Shown here in pieces: positions 52,476 through 60,992 of a stretch of 64,000 nucleotides of DNA (position 1 is its first letter; every line of letters starts with the position of its first letter). Under the pieces are notes generated by a model that was given only the letters and a program-made list of their open reading frames with translations, ran no database searches and was not told the DNA's origin. The translations under genes and the position numbers were made by a program. Origin of the DNA: CAVYYW01 sp963772845 (GTDB taxonomy: Bacteria > Bacillota > Bacilli > Bacillales > Sporolactobacillaceae); assembly GCA_963772845.1 (NCBI GenBank), contig CAVYYW010000023.1, forward strand, positions 62,001 through 126,000, read 5' to 3'.

Positions 52476-53631
52476 ATGAACAAAAAAGATATCGGACAGA
52501 TTCGAAAACAATTTAAAAAAGACAATGATGCACTCAAAATCTCCAGCATTTTTAATGTCTATATTATGAAGGAATCAAGTGAGATTTATCATCACCAGAG
52601 TCAGCCTTTTGAAATGCTTGATCCAGACCAACAAGAGTTATTTCTGAATAACTTCAAAAAATTACTTGGCGGAAATTTAGATGAGAAGCTTTTTGAATTA
52701 AAATTCCAAAGAGATGCCGAAAATAACAGCCAGCTAATCTTGCATCAAGGATTGCTCAGCAACGATCTTGAGGGCTGGAAAGAGACAAATGCTTCAAATG
52801 GTAGGCAAAATGCTCTTAGATCGACAATACGAGAAGGATATTGTCATTACCTTTATTCGTGGAGAATATACAAAATCAACGAAACGCCAAAATGAAGATA
52901 ATGCCTATTACTCACATCCCTTTATTCTGTGCAGTATGAATAATACACAGGAACCAAAAAAAGAACTGCTGTTTGACTATGTTGAAAAAGAGTTCAAATA
53001 CAATTTTGTTGTGGATCCAATCATCAACCTCAATGCGCCAATCGGAGGCTTTCTATTCCCTTGTTTTACTGATAATTCATCAGATGTCAACCACATTCTG
53101 TACTCAGCAGGGAAAGTCCATGAGCCTGATCATTCATTCATCGAGCAGGTGTTAAATGGCGAAGAAACGATGACAGCAAAAGACGATAAAATCGTTTTTG
53201 AAGAAATTATTAAAGACGTGACTGGGGATCAATTAAATACCTCCACGCTCTCCAATGTGTATGGAGAAATTAACCGTATGATCGTAGAAAATGAAGAGGA
53301 TGAACATCCGAAAATAGATTCAAAGGACGTTGAACGCGTTTTAAAGATGAGCGGTCTTGAAGACATAAGTGAAGAAAAAGTCAAATCATCCTACCAAAAA
53401 ATCATTGATGATGAAAAATATGAGATCAAAGCAAGCAGCATCTTGCCGAAATATAATTCAAAATCGATTAAAATAAACACAAAAGTAGCGAACATCTCGA
53501 TTAGTCCTCAAGATTTAAGCTACGTCAAACAAATTCATTTCAGCGGTAAACGCTACCTGATGATTGAAGTGGACGAAGATACGATCGTTGAAGGCTTTAC
53601 GATGATTCCGGAGGCCTTTGGGGAGAACTAA
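52476..53631 (+). pseudogene. DUF4317 domain protein, single-base frameshift
   Basis: About 385 aa, unknown function. The ATG at 52476 follows GAGGTG. MNKKDIGQIRKQFKKDNDAL to DLEGWKET is in frame 1, and MLQMVGKMLLDRQYEKDIVI onward, to EGFTMIPEAFGEN, is in the next frame. One extra A near 52790 (GAGACAAATG for GAGACAATG) accounts for the break; the span of 1156 bp is 3n+1. The full-length family is about 380-390 aa, so nothing else is missing. A piece of this gene (53422-53490) recurs at 58371-58440. Confidence 0.82.
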
Positions 53632-53696
53632 AAAGATAACGTACCAAACTGTCAGTTAAACAAAATAGTTGGCGAAAAATAGAATACATTCGAAAT

Positions 53697-53737
53697 GGCT
53701 GCTCACAAGTTTATTTAACTTATGGCAGCTTTTTTTA
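53697..53737 (+). terminator. Terminator of the DUF4317 gene
   Basis: GGCTGCTCACAAGT-ttattta-ACTTATGGCAGC followed by eight T. The loop and stem words ACAAGTTTATTTAACTTATG recur at 56134 and 60731, after both MerR genes. Confidence 0.85.
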
Positions 53738-53904
53738 TTAAACGAAGTATGAATTAAGAGGGAAGGCGCTTGCGAGTCGCTGAGCCGTGAGTTCGAAAAG
53801 GGATTTCCAAAAGAAACCTACGCAAACTTTTTAGCCATAATTTATCAAACATACATATATACGCATTCAACTGAGCATTCGTTAAACTGCAAATACTTCG
53901 GCCA

Positions 53905-54759
53905 CTAGGTAGTCGCTACCAGGAACTCCTCACCCTTAGGCAGACAAAAACCATCTGCTCGTCCAGTAAAATAACGCTGGTTAAGGTCCATCGAGGATAC
54001 ATGCCGGACTTCTCGAAAGCCTGCCTCGCGAGCCAATTCCAGCATCTCAGGCGGCTTGAAAAAGCTAATGAAAGGCGTGCCACTTGCTCGCGCTCCCTTC
54101 TCTGCTTCATTAACGGCTTGACGCTTTTCGGGTTCAGTTAATTCAAAAGGCAATAAGAACGTCATGACCAACTTAGAGCCTGGCGGAAGCGCTGCAACTT
54201 GACGTAGTGTGGCAACGATTGCGTCCTTAGTGAGATACTGAGTGACACCGGTGGAGGCCACTACAGCTGGCTGGCTCGCGTCAAAACCGGCCTTCACTAC
54301 TTGATCCCACCAAGACCAGCCCGCTTCAAAATCAACCGGTACGAGGTGTAACCATTCGGGGATGCCTAGGCCGAGTTCAACCAGACGTTGCCTTTTCCAA
54401 GCCTGAGTGCTAAGTTGATCAACCTCGAAAATCCGCATCCGAGAGGCAATCTCCTGACGGCGCTGTGCAAAGGTATCGAGACCTGCGCCGAGGATCACGT
54501 ACTGGGTGATGCCATCGTCAAGATGTTCCGTGACAAAATCTTCAATAAAGCGCGCGCGTGCCACGACAGATGCCCTGAAGCCACGGGTACCCTCTGGGTC
54601 CATGTCGGGGCGTTGGCGCCACCCCTCTTCCGGATTGATCAGTCGGAGGCCAACCTCGTCTTCAAGAATAAGCGGGGAATCAACCTGTACATGCAAAGCT
54701 CGCCACAATGCGACTCGCACCGCTGTGTGGTCTGGGCCAGCGTTTTGCTTATCATGCAT
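53905..54759 (-). CDS. Class I SAM-dependent methyltransferase (TIGR00027/PPM1 family)
   Basis: 284 aa. It has RARFIEDFVTEHLDDGITQYVILGAGLDTFAQR near residue 70, carrying the SAM-binding GAGLDTFA motif, then RIFEVDQL (acidic residue binding ribose), VASTGVTQYL and a C-terminal KPPEMLELAREAGF. These fit the leucine carboxymethyltransferase-like family, common in actinobacteria and environmental bacteria and often near secondary metabolism. The gene is clearly richer in G+C than its AT-rich neighbours, suggesting horizontal acquisition. It stands alone, with a leading AGGAGA before the ATG. Confidence 0.85.
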   Translation of the reverse strand: MHDKQNAGPDHTAVRVALWRALHVQVDSPLILEDEVGLRLINPEEGWRQRPDMDPEGTRGFRASVVARARFIEDFVTEHLDDGITQYVILGAGLDTFAQRRQEIASRMRIFEVDQLSTQAWKRQRLVELGLGIPEWLHLVPVDFEAGWSWWDQVVKAGFDASQPAVVASTGVTQYLTKDAIVATLRQVAALPPGSKLVMTFLLPFELTEPEKRQAVNEAEKGARASGTPFISFFKPPEMLELAREAGFREVRHVSSMDLNQRYFTGRADGFCLPKGEEFLVATT

Positions 54760-55045
54760 AATGTTGTCTCCTTTCGAATTAAAAATTACTTAATTTTATA
54801 GTTAATGTATCATAATTAATAATCGACCGATATTTATTCCAAATCTATTTTCAATCGTTGTTTCGTAAATGAGCACTTCTCCAAGCGAATGCAGTGCTTA
54901 ATGAATCGAGTAATCGACAACCCTTCCTCTCTTTACAGCATACCCACGTCTCTCTATTAATGGAAGGTGAAGTAAGCATTAAGGGCACGGAGATGTAGAC
55001 TAGGCATACATATAGCCGAAAGAATGAGTCAGGAGCAAATACTTA
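54760..55045. other. Divergent intergenic region between the methyltransferase and GPP34 genes
   Basis: AT-rich; the first 80 bp must carry the methyltransferase promoter. No clear element beyond the GPP34 promoter and heptamer repeat annotated separately. Confidence 0.5.
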
Positions 55046-55074
55046 TTGACACTATTGAAATAATAAATTATTAT
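55046..55074 (+). promoter_or_regulatory. Sigma-A promoter of the GPP34-MerR operon
   Basis: TTGACA (55046-55051), 17-nt spacer, TATTAT (55069-55074). Transcription would start about 55081, just at a heptamer repeat. Confidence 0.78.
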
Positions 55075-55083
55075 GATGATAAA

Positions 55084-55111
55084 TAGTAAGTAGTAAGTAG
55101 TAAGTAGTAAG
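55084..55111 (+). repeat. Four tandem TAGTAAG heptamers in the GPP34 leader
   Basis: Perfect 4 x 7 bp array directly after the predicted transcription start and before the ribosome site GAAGGAGTG (about 55119). Such repeats change length by slippage and could alter mRNA leader or promoter function. The duplicate locus at 60 kb lacks this region. Confidence 0.9.
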
Positions 55112-55133
55112 GTAGAATTGAAGGAGTGTTTTT

Positions 55134-55781
55134 ATGGATAATATCGGGATTTCTCAACAGTATTTATTGTTATCAGTAAACGATAAAGGTGGCATTGCCC
55201 CTATTGGCAGTCTGCGCATTCGGTCATTTTTGATTGCAAGCGGCCTATTAGAACTCATATTAGACGATATTATTTTATTGTCAGATGACCAAGTGATAGT
55301 AAAACAAGAATTACCAAATGACAAAGAATATTTGCGTTTCGTCTATAATGAAATATCTGCGGATCAACCCATCCACCTGAAAAAATTATCGAGAGCTCTG
55401 GTGACTAACCGGAAGCTTTTCAAGGAATTATTCAACTCAATTGGGGATACCTTAGTTAACCTAAATATTGTCACCAAAACACACGGTGGCGTATTAAGCC
55501 ATTCAAATCAATTCGTGGGTGGTGAAGAATCTAAGAAAAACATTGTAGAGCAAATTCGTGCAGAGTTGCTAGAATCTGGACCAGTTTCTAAAGAGATTGT
55601 TATTTTATCAAGTTTATTAATAGGAAATCACACTCTAAAGCGATATTTTAGTGCGTTTGAGGAAAATGAGCTTAAAGAAAAAATATCCGAGCTTCGCAAA
55701 GATTCAGCGAATAAGGAAATGTTTGCAATGATAGATGGGATATCAAAAACGATTACGACAATTATTGCGTCTGTTGGTTAA
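55134..55781 (+). CDS. GPP34 (GOLPH3/VPS74) family protein
   Basis: 215 aa. The N-terminal QQYLLLSVNDKGGIAPIGSLRIRSFLIASGLLELIL, the alternating helices, and the C-terminal VSKEIVILSSLLIGNHTLKRYFS follow the bacterial GPP34 pattern (PF05719). Eukaryotic members bind PI4P at the Golgi; the role of bacterial members is not known. It is co-transcribed with a MerR-like gene 14 nt downstream. The 3' half plus the MerR gene is duplicated at 60.0-60.8 kb. Family assignment is by pattern and needs a profile search. Confidence 0.72.
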   Translation: MDNIGISQQYLLLSVNDKGGIAPIGSLRIRSFLIASGLLELILDDIILLSDDQVIVKQELPNDKEYLRFVYNEISADQPIHLKKLSRALVTNRKLFKELFNSIGDTLVNLNIVTKTHGGVLSHSNQFVGGEESKKNIVEQIRAELLESGPVSKEIVILSSLLIGNHTLKRYFSAFEENELKEKISELRKDSANKEMFAMIDGISKTITTIIASVG

Positions 55782-55795
55782 TTGGGGGTGCTGCA

Positions 55796-56068
55796 ATGTC
55801 AAGAAGGCGTTCATTAGATGATATTCTGCAGTCTGAATATGTATCTATAGGGGAACTCGTCCGAATAACAGATTCAAGGTATAGCACTTTAAAATACTAT
55901 ACTGAAGCAGGCTTAATACTGTTTGAACAACAAGATGAGAATTTAACACGAAGATATCCTAGAGAAGCCTCTGTTAAAAGAATTGAGACAATTAAACAGT
56001 TAAAAAAAACCGGAATGACCATAACAGAAATTAGCGACTGGATAATACTTAATAACGAGAAAGAATAA
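55796..56068 (+). CDS. MerR-type helix-turn-helix protein, copy 1
   Basis: 90 aa with only the DNA-binding part of a MerR regulator: YVSIGELVRITDSRYSTLKYYTEAGLILFEQQDENLTRRYPREAS, then a helix KRIETIKQLKKTGMTITEISDW. No effector-binding or dimerisation tail. GGGGGT lies 7 nt before the ATG. Partner of the GPP34 gene. A second copy lies at 60399. Confidence 0.85.
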   Translation: MSRRRSLDDILQSEYVSIGELVRITDSRYSTLKYYTEAGLILFEQQDENLTRRYPREASVKRIETIKQLKKTGMTITEISDWIILNNEKE

Positions 56069-56126
56069 CATCCAATTATTGAATACTGGAATCGCGCTAT
56101 ATATTTTAATTGAATAAGCTGGCCAA

Positions 56127-56166
56127 GGCTTTTCACAAGTTTATTTAACTTATGAGAAGCTTTTTT
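56127..56166 (+). terminator. Terminator of the GPP34-MerR operon
   Basis: GCTTTTCACAAGT-ttattta-ACTTATGAGAAGC followed by six T. Almost identical to the terminator at 60725 and related to that at 53697. Confidence 0.85.
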
Positions 56167-56168
56167 AT

Positions 56169-56387
56169 ACTTTAAGATGTATAACTTCGCTAAAGCGAGA
56201 AAGCCGAATAAAGTATAAGGGCATCTAAGGCTTTCCCCATTAAAGGCTTGGCGAAAGCCAATTTTTCTTTATTAAACAAAGTATTAATTTTGCTGAAGGA
56301 TGCTCTCGATCCCTTAGCGGTTGCTTTTAGTATAAATCAAGGGAAAAAATGCTTAAATCAGATCCAACCGAACTGTGCCCAGTTTCC
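56169..56387. other. Intergenic, convergent side
   Basis: The first 35 bp (to 56204) are shared with the 60.8-kb copy, including the small hairpin CTTCGCTAAAGCGAGAAAG. The rest shows no feature. Confidence 0.4.
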
Positions 56388-56939
56388 CTATATTAAATCA
56401 TATAAAGATTCTTGTCCGAGATGACGAACATACTGTTTAACCAGTTCTCCTAAATCATTCGAACTATCTAAATAAATCCAGTCATCCACTCCTCCTAAAT
56501 AACAAAACCTTTCTACTGCAAATGATCGATCTTGCTCATCTTCCAGGCCGAATCTCATGTCTGTTTCGAAATGGTTATGCTTCGTCATATCGAAATTAAG
56601 AGGGAGAACACTGACTTTCTGCAAATCTTCATGACTCCCCGCAGTATAAATATAAATCCATTTCTCTTTTACATCCAACTTAAAATCCTTGAGTGGACAA
56701 TGCTGATCCATGCCTCTTTCGACGGTCTCAATTTCTTCATCATGAATTAATTTTTTCAAGGGTTTACGGATATATACTTTCCCATTTGGCTCCTCGTAGA
56801 TTTCAAACCCCTCAGGCATCTCATCCACCGTTGAACCAGCATTCTGTTTAGAAAAGTAATAAGTCGTCCTCCCCTTTTTCGTTTGCCTACTATGCAAATA
56901 ATAAACGGTGTTTCGGAAGTTCGTATAAGTAAAAGCCAT
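56388..56939 (-). CDS. Uncharacterised 183-aa protein
   Basis: I do not recognise the family. It starts MAFTYTNFRNTVYYLHSRQTKKGRTTYYFS, with AGAGGAGCG before the ATG at 56939; the frame to 56993 is longer but begins upstream of this site. The middle has EGFEIYEEPNGKVYIRKPL and the end EQDRSFAVERFCYLGGVDDWIYLDSSNDLG. Soluble, charged, no signal peptide. Single gene. Confidence 0.72.
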   Translation of the reverse strand: MAFTYTNFRNTVYYLHSRQTKKGRTTYYFSKQNAGSTVDEMPEGFEIYEEPNGKVYIRKPLKKLIHDEEIETVERGMDQHCPLKDFKLDVKEKWIYIYTAGSHEDLQKVSVLPLNFDMTKHNHFETDMRFGLEDEQDRSFAVERFCYLGGVDDWIYLDSSNDLGELVKQYVRHLGQESLYDLI

Positions 56940-57127
56940 GATCTCGCTCCTCTTTATTAATATATGTGTGTAAGGGATCAGTAAAAGTGTCAATCATAAA
57001 AAATAGTAATTTGTTATGCGGCCAATCATAAATAAAGTTTCTCCAGGGCTGAAGGGATAGGCGATTTGTCCCAATTCTCTCAAATACGGTATTATAGGAA
57101 CAGAAACTACGCGCGGAGGAATAAAAC

Positions 57128-57274
57128 ATGGGAAAGTATAAATCACAAGATTGGTTAGAAGCCAAAAAACGCTGCCATCTTAATCAAGCTGACATTCAAA
57201 TGGCAAAAGAACTCGGAATGACACTTCCACATACCCTCCCTGATTTAAATAAATGTGTTGTCTATTTTTATTAA
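57128..57274 (+). CDS. Short 48-aa protein, probably truncated
   Basis: ATG at 57128 with CGGAGGA 7 nt upstream, coding MGKYKSQDWLEAKKRCHLNQ then ADIQMAKELGMTLPHTLPDL and ending CVVYFY. The first 32 residues read like the helical start of a longer conserved protein, and the tail looks random, so a 3' truncation or frameshift is likely. Its stop overlaps the end of the convergent XRE gene by 4 nt. Confidence 0.55.
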   Translation: MGKYKSQDWLEAKKRCHLNQADIQMAKELGMTLPHTLPDLNKCVVYFY

Positions 57275-57486
57275 GTGCCTTCATCGCTTTTGTATTCCAA
57301 AATATCACCTGGCTGACAATCCAAGGCCATACATATCGCTTCTAATGTTGAAAAACGAACCGCTTTTGCCTTTCCATTTTTCAGAATGGAAAGATTCGCC
57401 ATCGTAATTCCAACCCTCTTCGAAAGCTCTGTTACGCTCATTTTGCGTTTTGCTAACATCACATCAATATTAATAATAATTGCCAT
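57271..57486 (-). CDS. XRE (Cro/CI) family DNA-binding protein, YozG-like
   Basis: 71-aa single helix-turn-helix protein: MLAKRKMSVTELSKRVGITMANLSILKNGKAKAVRFSTLEAICMALDCQPGDILEY. This short XRE type is paired with a DUF2975 membrane protein 10 nt upstream, as in yoaS-yozG of B. subtilis. The ATG at 57486 has GAGGTGAAGG upstream. Confidence 0.88.
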   Translation of the reverse strand: MAIIINIDVMLAKRKMSVTELSKRVGITMANLSILKNGKAKAVRFSTLEAICMALDCQPGDILEYKSDEGT

Positions 57487-57496
57487 ACCCTTCACC

Positions 57497-57979
57497 TCAA
57501 ACCGTCAAATCATTTTCTAATTTTGTGTTAATCGCTTCTTGTAGAAGCCGTTGGAGGACAGAAGCAAAAACGGCAATCACCATAGAAGAGAAAATAATCA
57601 CCAATCCGATTCCAATGATACCTGGAGGGTCAACTTTCTGCTGCATGAGATAGTAAAGTGGCATACCGATCACGTACAAGATACTGATTGTGATCGCACA
57701 GTAATTTATTTTCTTTAAAGCTTTTACCGATAATTCCGAGAACGCTTGGTTCTGATCAATATAGTTTAAAAGTTTAAACGCCTGGTACAGAGCAAAGTAA
57801 AAAGGAATCGCTGCTGCATACATATCGATTAAAACAAGTGATTTCATATAAGCCATTTCTGGATACAGCCCTCCAGCAAAATCCCCAATTTTAGGCACTA
57901 CAAATAGGCATAAAGCGAGAATTGGGATTCCAATAAGTATAACAGCCATTTTCAAAAAGAGTGTTGTTCCTCGTTTCAT
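57497..57979 (-). CDS. DUF2975 membrane protein (YoaS-like)
   Basis: 160 aa with four hydrophobic segments (about residues 8-30, 48-66, 88-110, 120-145), including VLIDMYAAAIPFYFALYQAFKLL, the DUF2975 pattern. The ATG at 57979 has GAGGTGC upstream. It forms an operon with the XRE protein. Function unknown. Confidence 0.85.
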   Translation of the reverse strand: MKRGTTLFLKMAVILIGIPILALCLFVVPKIGDFAGGLYPEMAYMKSLVLIDMYAAAIPFYFALYQAFKLLNYIDQNQAFSELSVKALKKINYCAITISILYVIGMPLYYLMQQKVDPPGIIGIGLVIIFSSMVIAVFASVLQRLLQEAINTKLENDLTV

Positions 57980-58785
57980 AACGTGCACCTCACTTATTTA
58001 ATGTCAGCTTTGACTTTACTACATAATATATTGTTTGCCAATAAATTAATATCGTTTTTAATTATGTTCTTCGTATCATTATATCCTTTTTATTTTGACA
58101 AAAATAAAGAACATTCCTCATTACAAAGAAATGTCCTTACTGCTTCAATAAAGCTGTTCTGTTTGTTCAATACTTTTATCTAGTTAGGGGTTAAACTTTT
58201 TTAACTCAACTCCTAGACTCTGAAACATAATTTGATACAAAAAAGCTGTAGAAAGCAACTCGAGTTTTCACTTTTTGCTCGTTTCCTTTTTACACTTCTG
58301 TTAAAAATATACTTTTTAAAATTTTCATCCGTGACGTTTCTCAAACTCACTATCTTGGATGGCTTCTATATGAGATCAAAGCAAGCAGCATCGTCCCGAA
58401 GTATCATTCAAAATCGATTAAAGTTAAAAAGCATTTTAATATATTTACTATACTCATTAAAAATAAGCAGACGAAATAATACCTGAATTTCTTCTCATTT
58501 CCTCCCTCATCACACCCTAATTACCTTCCTGTTTTTACCCATATCCCCTAATCGAGTTTCATAAGCTCTTTTTAAGGATCCCGTCCTTTCATATTGCATG
58601 TGAGCTAATTTAGGTTTAGGTATGGGAATTTAAAGGAAATACAATTTACACCTTTTAAAAAACATATATTTGGTTAGCAGCGTAAAAAGGATTATTTGGC
58701 CCTTGACTTTAAATTCTAAGGCCACGTTAGGTTCCTAATAGCGAATCAAAATTCGTTCCATTACTTTATCTATAGGAGGTACACG
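57980..58785. other. 800-bp interval with a DUF4317 remnant, otherwise gene-free
   Basis: Contains the 70-bp DUF4317-like fragment (58371-58440). A plus-strand frame at 58232-58486 is built across that fragment and has no ribosome site. The EamA promoter must lie near 58690-58750 (TTGACT at 58704 is a candidate -35). Confidence 0.5.
58371..58440 (+). pseudogene. 70-bp remnant of a second DUF4317 gene copy
   Basis: TATGAGATCAAAGCAAGCAG, then CATC, CCGAA, TCATTCAAAATCGATTAAA match 53422-53490 inside DUF4317 with only a few mismatches. The reading frame is lost on both sides. Lies between the DUF4317 locus and the duplicated GPP34-MerR locus in the same order as the originals. Confidence 0.75.
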
Positions 58786-59655
58786 ATGAAATTTTCAGGA
58801 ATAGTCTTAGTTATTCTTGCCGCTATATGCTGGGGTGTTAGCGGAGGAATTGCTGACATTTTAATGAACAAGGGATGGGATCCTATTGTCATATCCTTCT
58901 ACCGAGGGACTGTTGGATTTATATGCTTTTTCATATGGTTTATCTTTCGCTTTAAACAAAATTGGGTTAGCTCTACTCGCTTATACATATGGTCGCTGTT
59001 GGGCGGGATCGGTGTGGCTGGAAATTTCACTTTTTATTTTCTAAGTATCCAAGCTTCAAGCGTTGCTGTTGCTGCTACTTTAATGTACACCGCCCCTGTT
59101 TTTGTTCTATTAATCTCCTTTTTATTACGCATCGAGCGTTGGACTTGGTTTAAGTGGGGATGCATTGCTGGCGTGCTTATGGGGATCATCCTGCTTACAG
59201 GGGCCTACAACCCCGAATCGATTTCAGTGAGTTTTCTAGGGGCGGCAACGGGGCTTGCAGCCGGCCTTTCCTATGCCTTATTTATATTCGGGTTTAAAAA
59301 TGCCTCTTCTATCGGTAAGCCGCAAACGGTATTAACCATTGCCTTTTTTTCCTTTTGTCTTATCCTTTTTCTTTTTATGGACAAGAAAGAAGCAGCAGCC
59401 GTGGTGACATCAAGCGATATCGGATGGTTTCTCCTATTAGGGCTTGTGGGTGCTGGTATTTCATTTATATTGTATATGATTGGTATTCGATGGACTGCCC
59501 CATCAACTGCTTCGATGGTCGCTATGGTCGAACCGGTGACAGCTTCATTATTTGGTGTACTGCTTCTCAGAGATCATTTAAGTATTATTCAAATTCTTGG
59601 AATAGTGCTCATCCTGGTTACCATCACTGTACTTAGTGTGAAGCAGTCCGACTAG
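58786..59655 (+). CDS. DMT superfamily transporter (EamA family)
   Basis: 289 aa, ten hydrophobic helices, two EamA repeats (about residues 5-135 and 148-285). It begins MKFSGIVLVILAAICWGVSGGIA. The repeat-end boxes ALMYTAPVFVLLISFLL-like and ASMVAMVEPVTASLFGVLLL are the familiar EamA signatures. TAGGAGGT lies 8 nt before the ATG. Metabolite export or import cannot be told from sequence. Confidence 0.9.
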   Translation: MKFSGIVLVILAAICWGVSGGIADILMNKGWDPIVISFYRGTVGFICFFIWFIFRFKQNWVSSTRLYIWSLLGGIGVAGNFTFYFLSIQASSVAVAATLMYTAPVFVLLISFLLRIERWTWFKWGCIAGVLMGIILLTGAYNPESISVSFLGAATGLAAGLSYALFIFGFKNASSIGKPQTVLTIAFFSFCLILFLFMDKKEAAAVVTSSDIGWFLLLGLVGAGISFILYMIGIRWTAPSTASMVAMVEPVTASLFGVLLLRDHLSIIQILGIVLILVTITVLSVKQSD

Positions 59656-60034
59656 TAAAGTTTATTACCAGTAAACTGAGTCAGTTTCATTGCTGCTAAT
59701 TCTACATAAACATGCGATGGGTACAGTATTGTTTGATTTAATTATACAGGATAAAAAAAGGTTACATTTTCACGATATTAACGAATGGTGCTCGTGGCTT
59801 CAGTGCCTCTTTTGATTACCTATTTCTTTTTTTCAGGGCTTGCAGGGAACCAAACGCCTCCTTTGGTTCCCTCACTTCTGTTTTTTCACTCTTGCAGGGC
59901 GCCAAACACCAAAATCACCGCCACCTTACCCAATTTTGATTAATTCATTTAATATTTAGCTCACTTTGGTACACGTCAATCATTCACACAAATCATTCTG
60001 CTTCCATATCAATAACATCAGCACCGCCTATAAA
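59656..60034. other. Intergenic region with a GGGAACCAAA hairpin
   Basis: Contains a perfect inverted repeat GGGAACCAAA-cgcctcc-TTTGGTTCCC at 59848-59874 without an immediate T-run. Nothing else recognised up to the left edge of the duplicated segment at 60035. Confidence 0.5.
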
Positions 60035-60384
60035 TCAACTCAATTGGGGATACCTTATTTAACCTAAATATTGTCACCAAAACACACGGTGGCGTATTAA
60101 GCCATTCAAATCAATTCGTGGGTGGTGAAGAATCTAAGAAAAACATTGTAGAACAAATTCGAGCAGAGTTGCTAGAAGCTGGACCAGTTTCTAAAGAGAC
60201 TGTTGTTTTATCTAGTTTATTAATAGGAAATCACACTCTAAAGCGATATTTTAGTGAGTTTGAGGAGAATGAGCTTAAAGAAAAAATATCCGAGCTTCGC
60301 AAAGATCCAGCAAATAAGGGAGTTTTTTCAATGATAGATGGGATATCAAAAACGATTACGACAATTATTGCGTCTGTGGGTTAA
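60035..60384 (+). pseudogene. Truncated GPP34 copy (C-terminal half)
   Basis: Starts abruptly at the sequence equivalent to 55432 and carries the last 115 codons of the GPP34 protein (DTLFNLNIVTKTHGGVL to TTIIASVG) without its N-terminus, promoter or ribosome site. Differences are mostly conservative (ES to EA, IVIL to VVLL, SA to SE). It is part of a 768-bp direct duplication of 55432-56204. Confidence 0.85.
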
Positions 60385-60398
60385 TTGGGGGTCTTGCA

Positions 60399-60668
60399 AT
60401 GTCAAGAAGGCGTTCATTAGATGATATTCTGCAGTCTGAATATGTATCTATAGGGGAACTCGCTCGAATAACAGATTCAAGGTATAGCACTTTAAAATAC
60501 TATACTGAATCAGACTTAATACTGTTTGAACAACAAGATGAGAATTTAACACGAAGGTATCCAAGAGAAGCTTCAGTTAAAAGAATTGAGACAATTAAAC
60601 GGTTTAAAAAAACCAGAATGACCATAACAGAGATTAGCGACTGGATACTTAATAACGAGAAAGAATAA
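60399..60668 (+). CDS. MerR-type helix-turn-helix protein, copy 2
   Basis: 89 aa, about 90% identical to the protein at 55796, with changes at ELVRITD/ELARITD, TEAGLI/TESDLI, KQLKKTGM/KRFKKTRM and loss of one Ile near the end. The frame is intact and the ribosome region GGGGGTC is kept. No promoter was recognised upstream because the duplication starts inside GPP34, so expression is uncertain. Confidence 0.75.
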   Translation: MSRRRSLDDILQSEYVSIGELARITDSRYSTLKYYTESDLILFEQQDENLTRRYPREASVKRIETIKRFKKTRMTITEISDWILNNEKE

Positions 60669-60698
60669 CATCCAAGTATTGAATAATGGAATCGCGCT

Positions 60699-60989
60699 TT
60701 ATTTTAATTGAATAAGATGCACAAGGCTTTTCACAAGTTTATTTAACTTATGGGAAGCTTTTTTATACTTTAAGATGTATAACTTCGCTAAAGCGAGAAA
60801 GCGGTGATCGACGACAGATTCGACTCCCCCATAGATGACCTGATCATACACGTATTTATGCAGGGGATTCTTGTACCCATTGTATCCTTCAATGACGTCA
60901 ATTTTTAGCTGCCAGGATTTCTTCTCATAGCGCTCATAAGGGATATCAAACACTTCCCTGAGAAGGACCCCGTATTTTCCAAACCCCAC
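60699..60989 (-). pseudogene. Unrecognised ORF ending in duplicated sequence, probable gene fragment
   Basis: 96-aa frame. Residues 1-64 (GFGKYGVLLREVFDIPYERYEKKSWQ, then KIDVIEGYNGYKNPL, YVYDQVIYGGVESVVDHRF) look protein-like. The C-terminal 32 residues are only the reverse translation of the GPP34-MerR terminator region, which begins at 60802. A GTG start lacks a ribosome site. The original gene was probably cut when the duplicate landed here. Confidence 0.4.
60725..60764 (+). terminator. Terminator after the MerR copy 2
   Basis: GCTTTTCACAAGT-ttattta-ACTTATGGGAAGC followed by six T; copy of the element at 56127. Confidence 0.85.
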
Positions 60990-60992
60990 ACG

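Noticed and set aside
58232..58486. 84-aa plus-strand frame
   Set aside because: Runs across the DUF4317 remnant with no ribosome site and no consistent composition.
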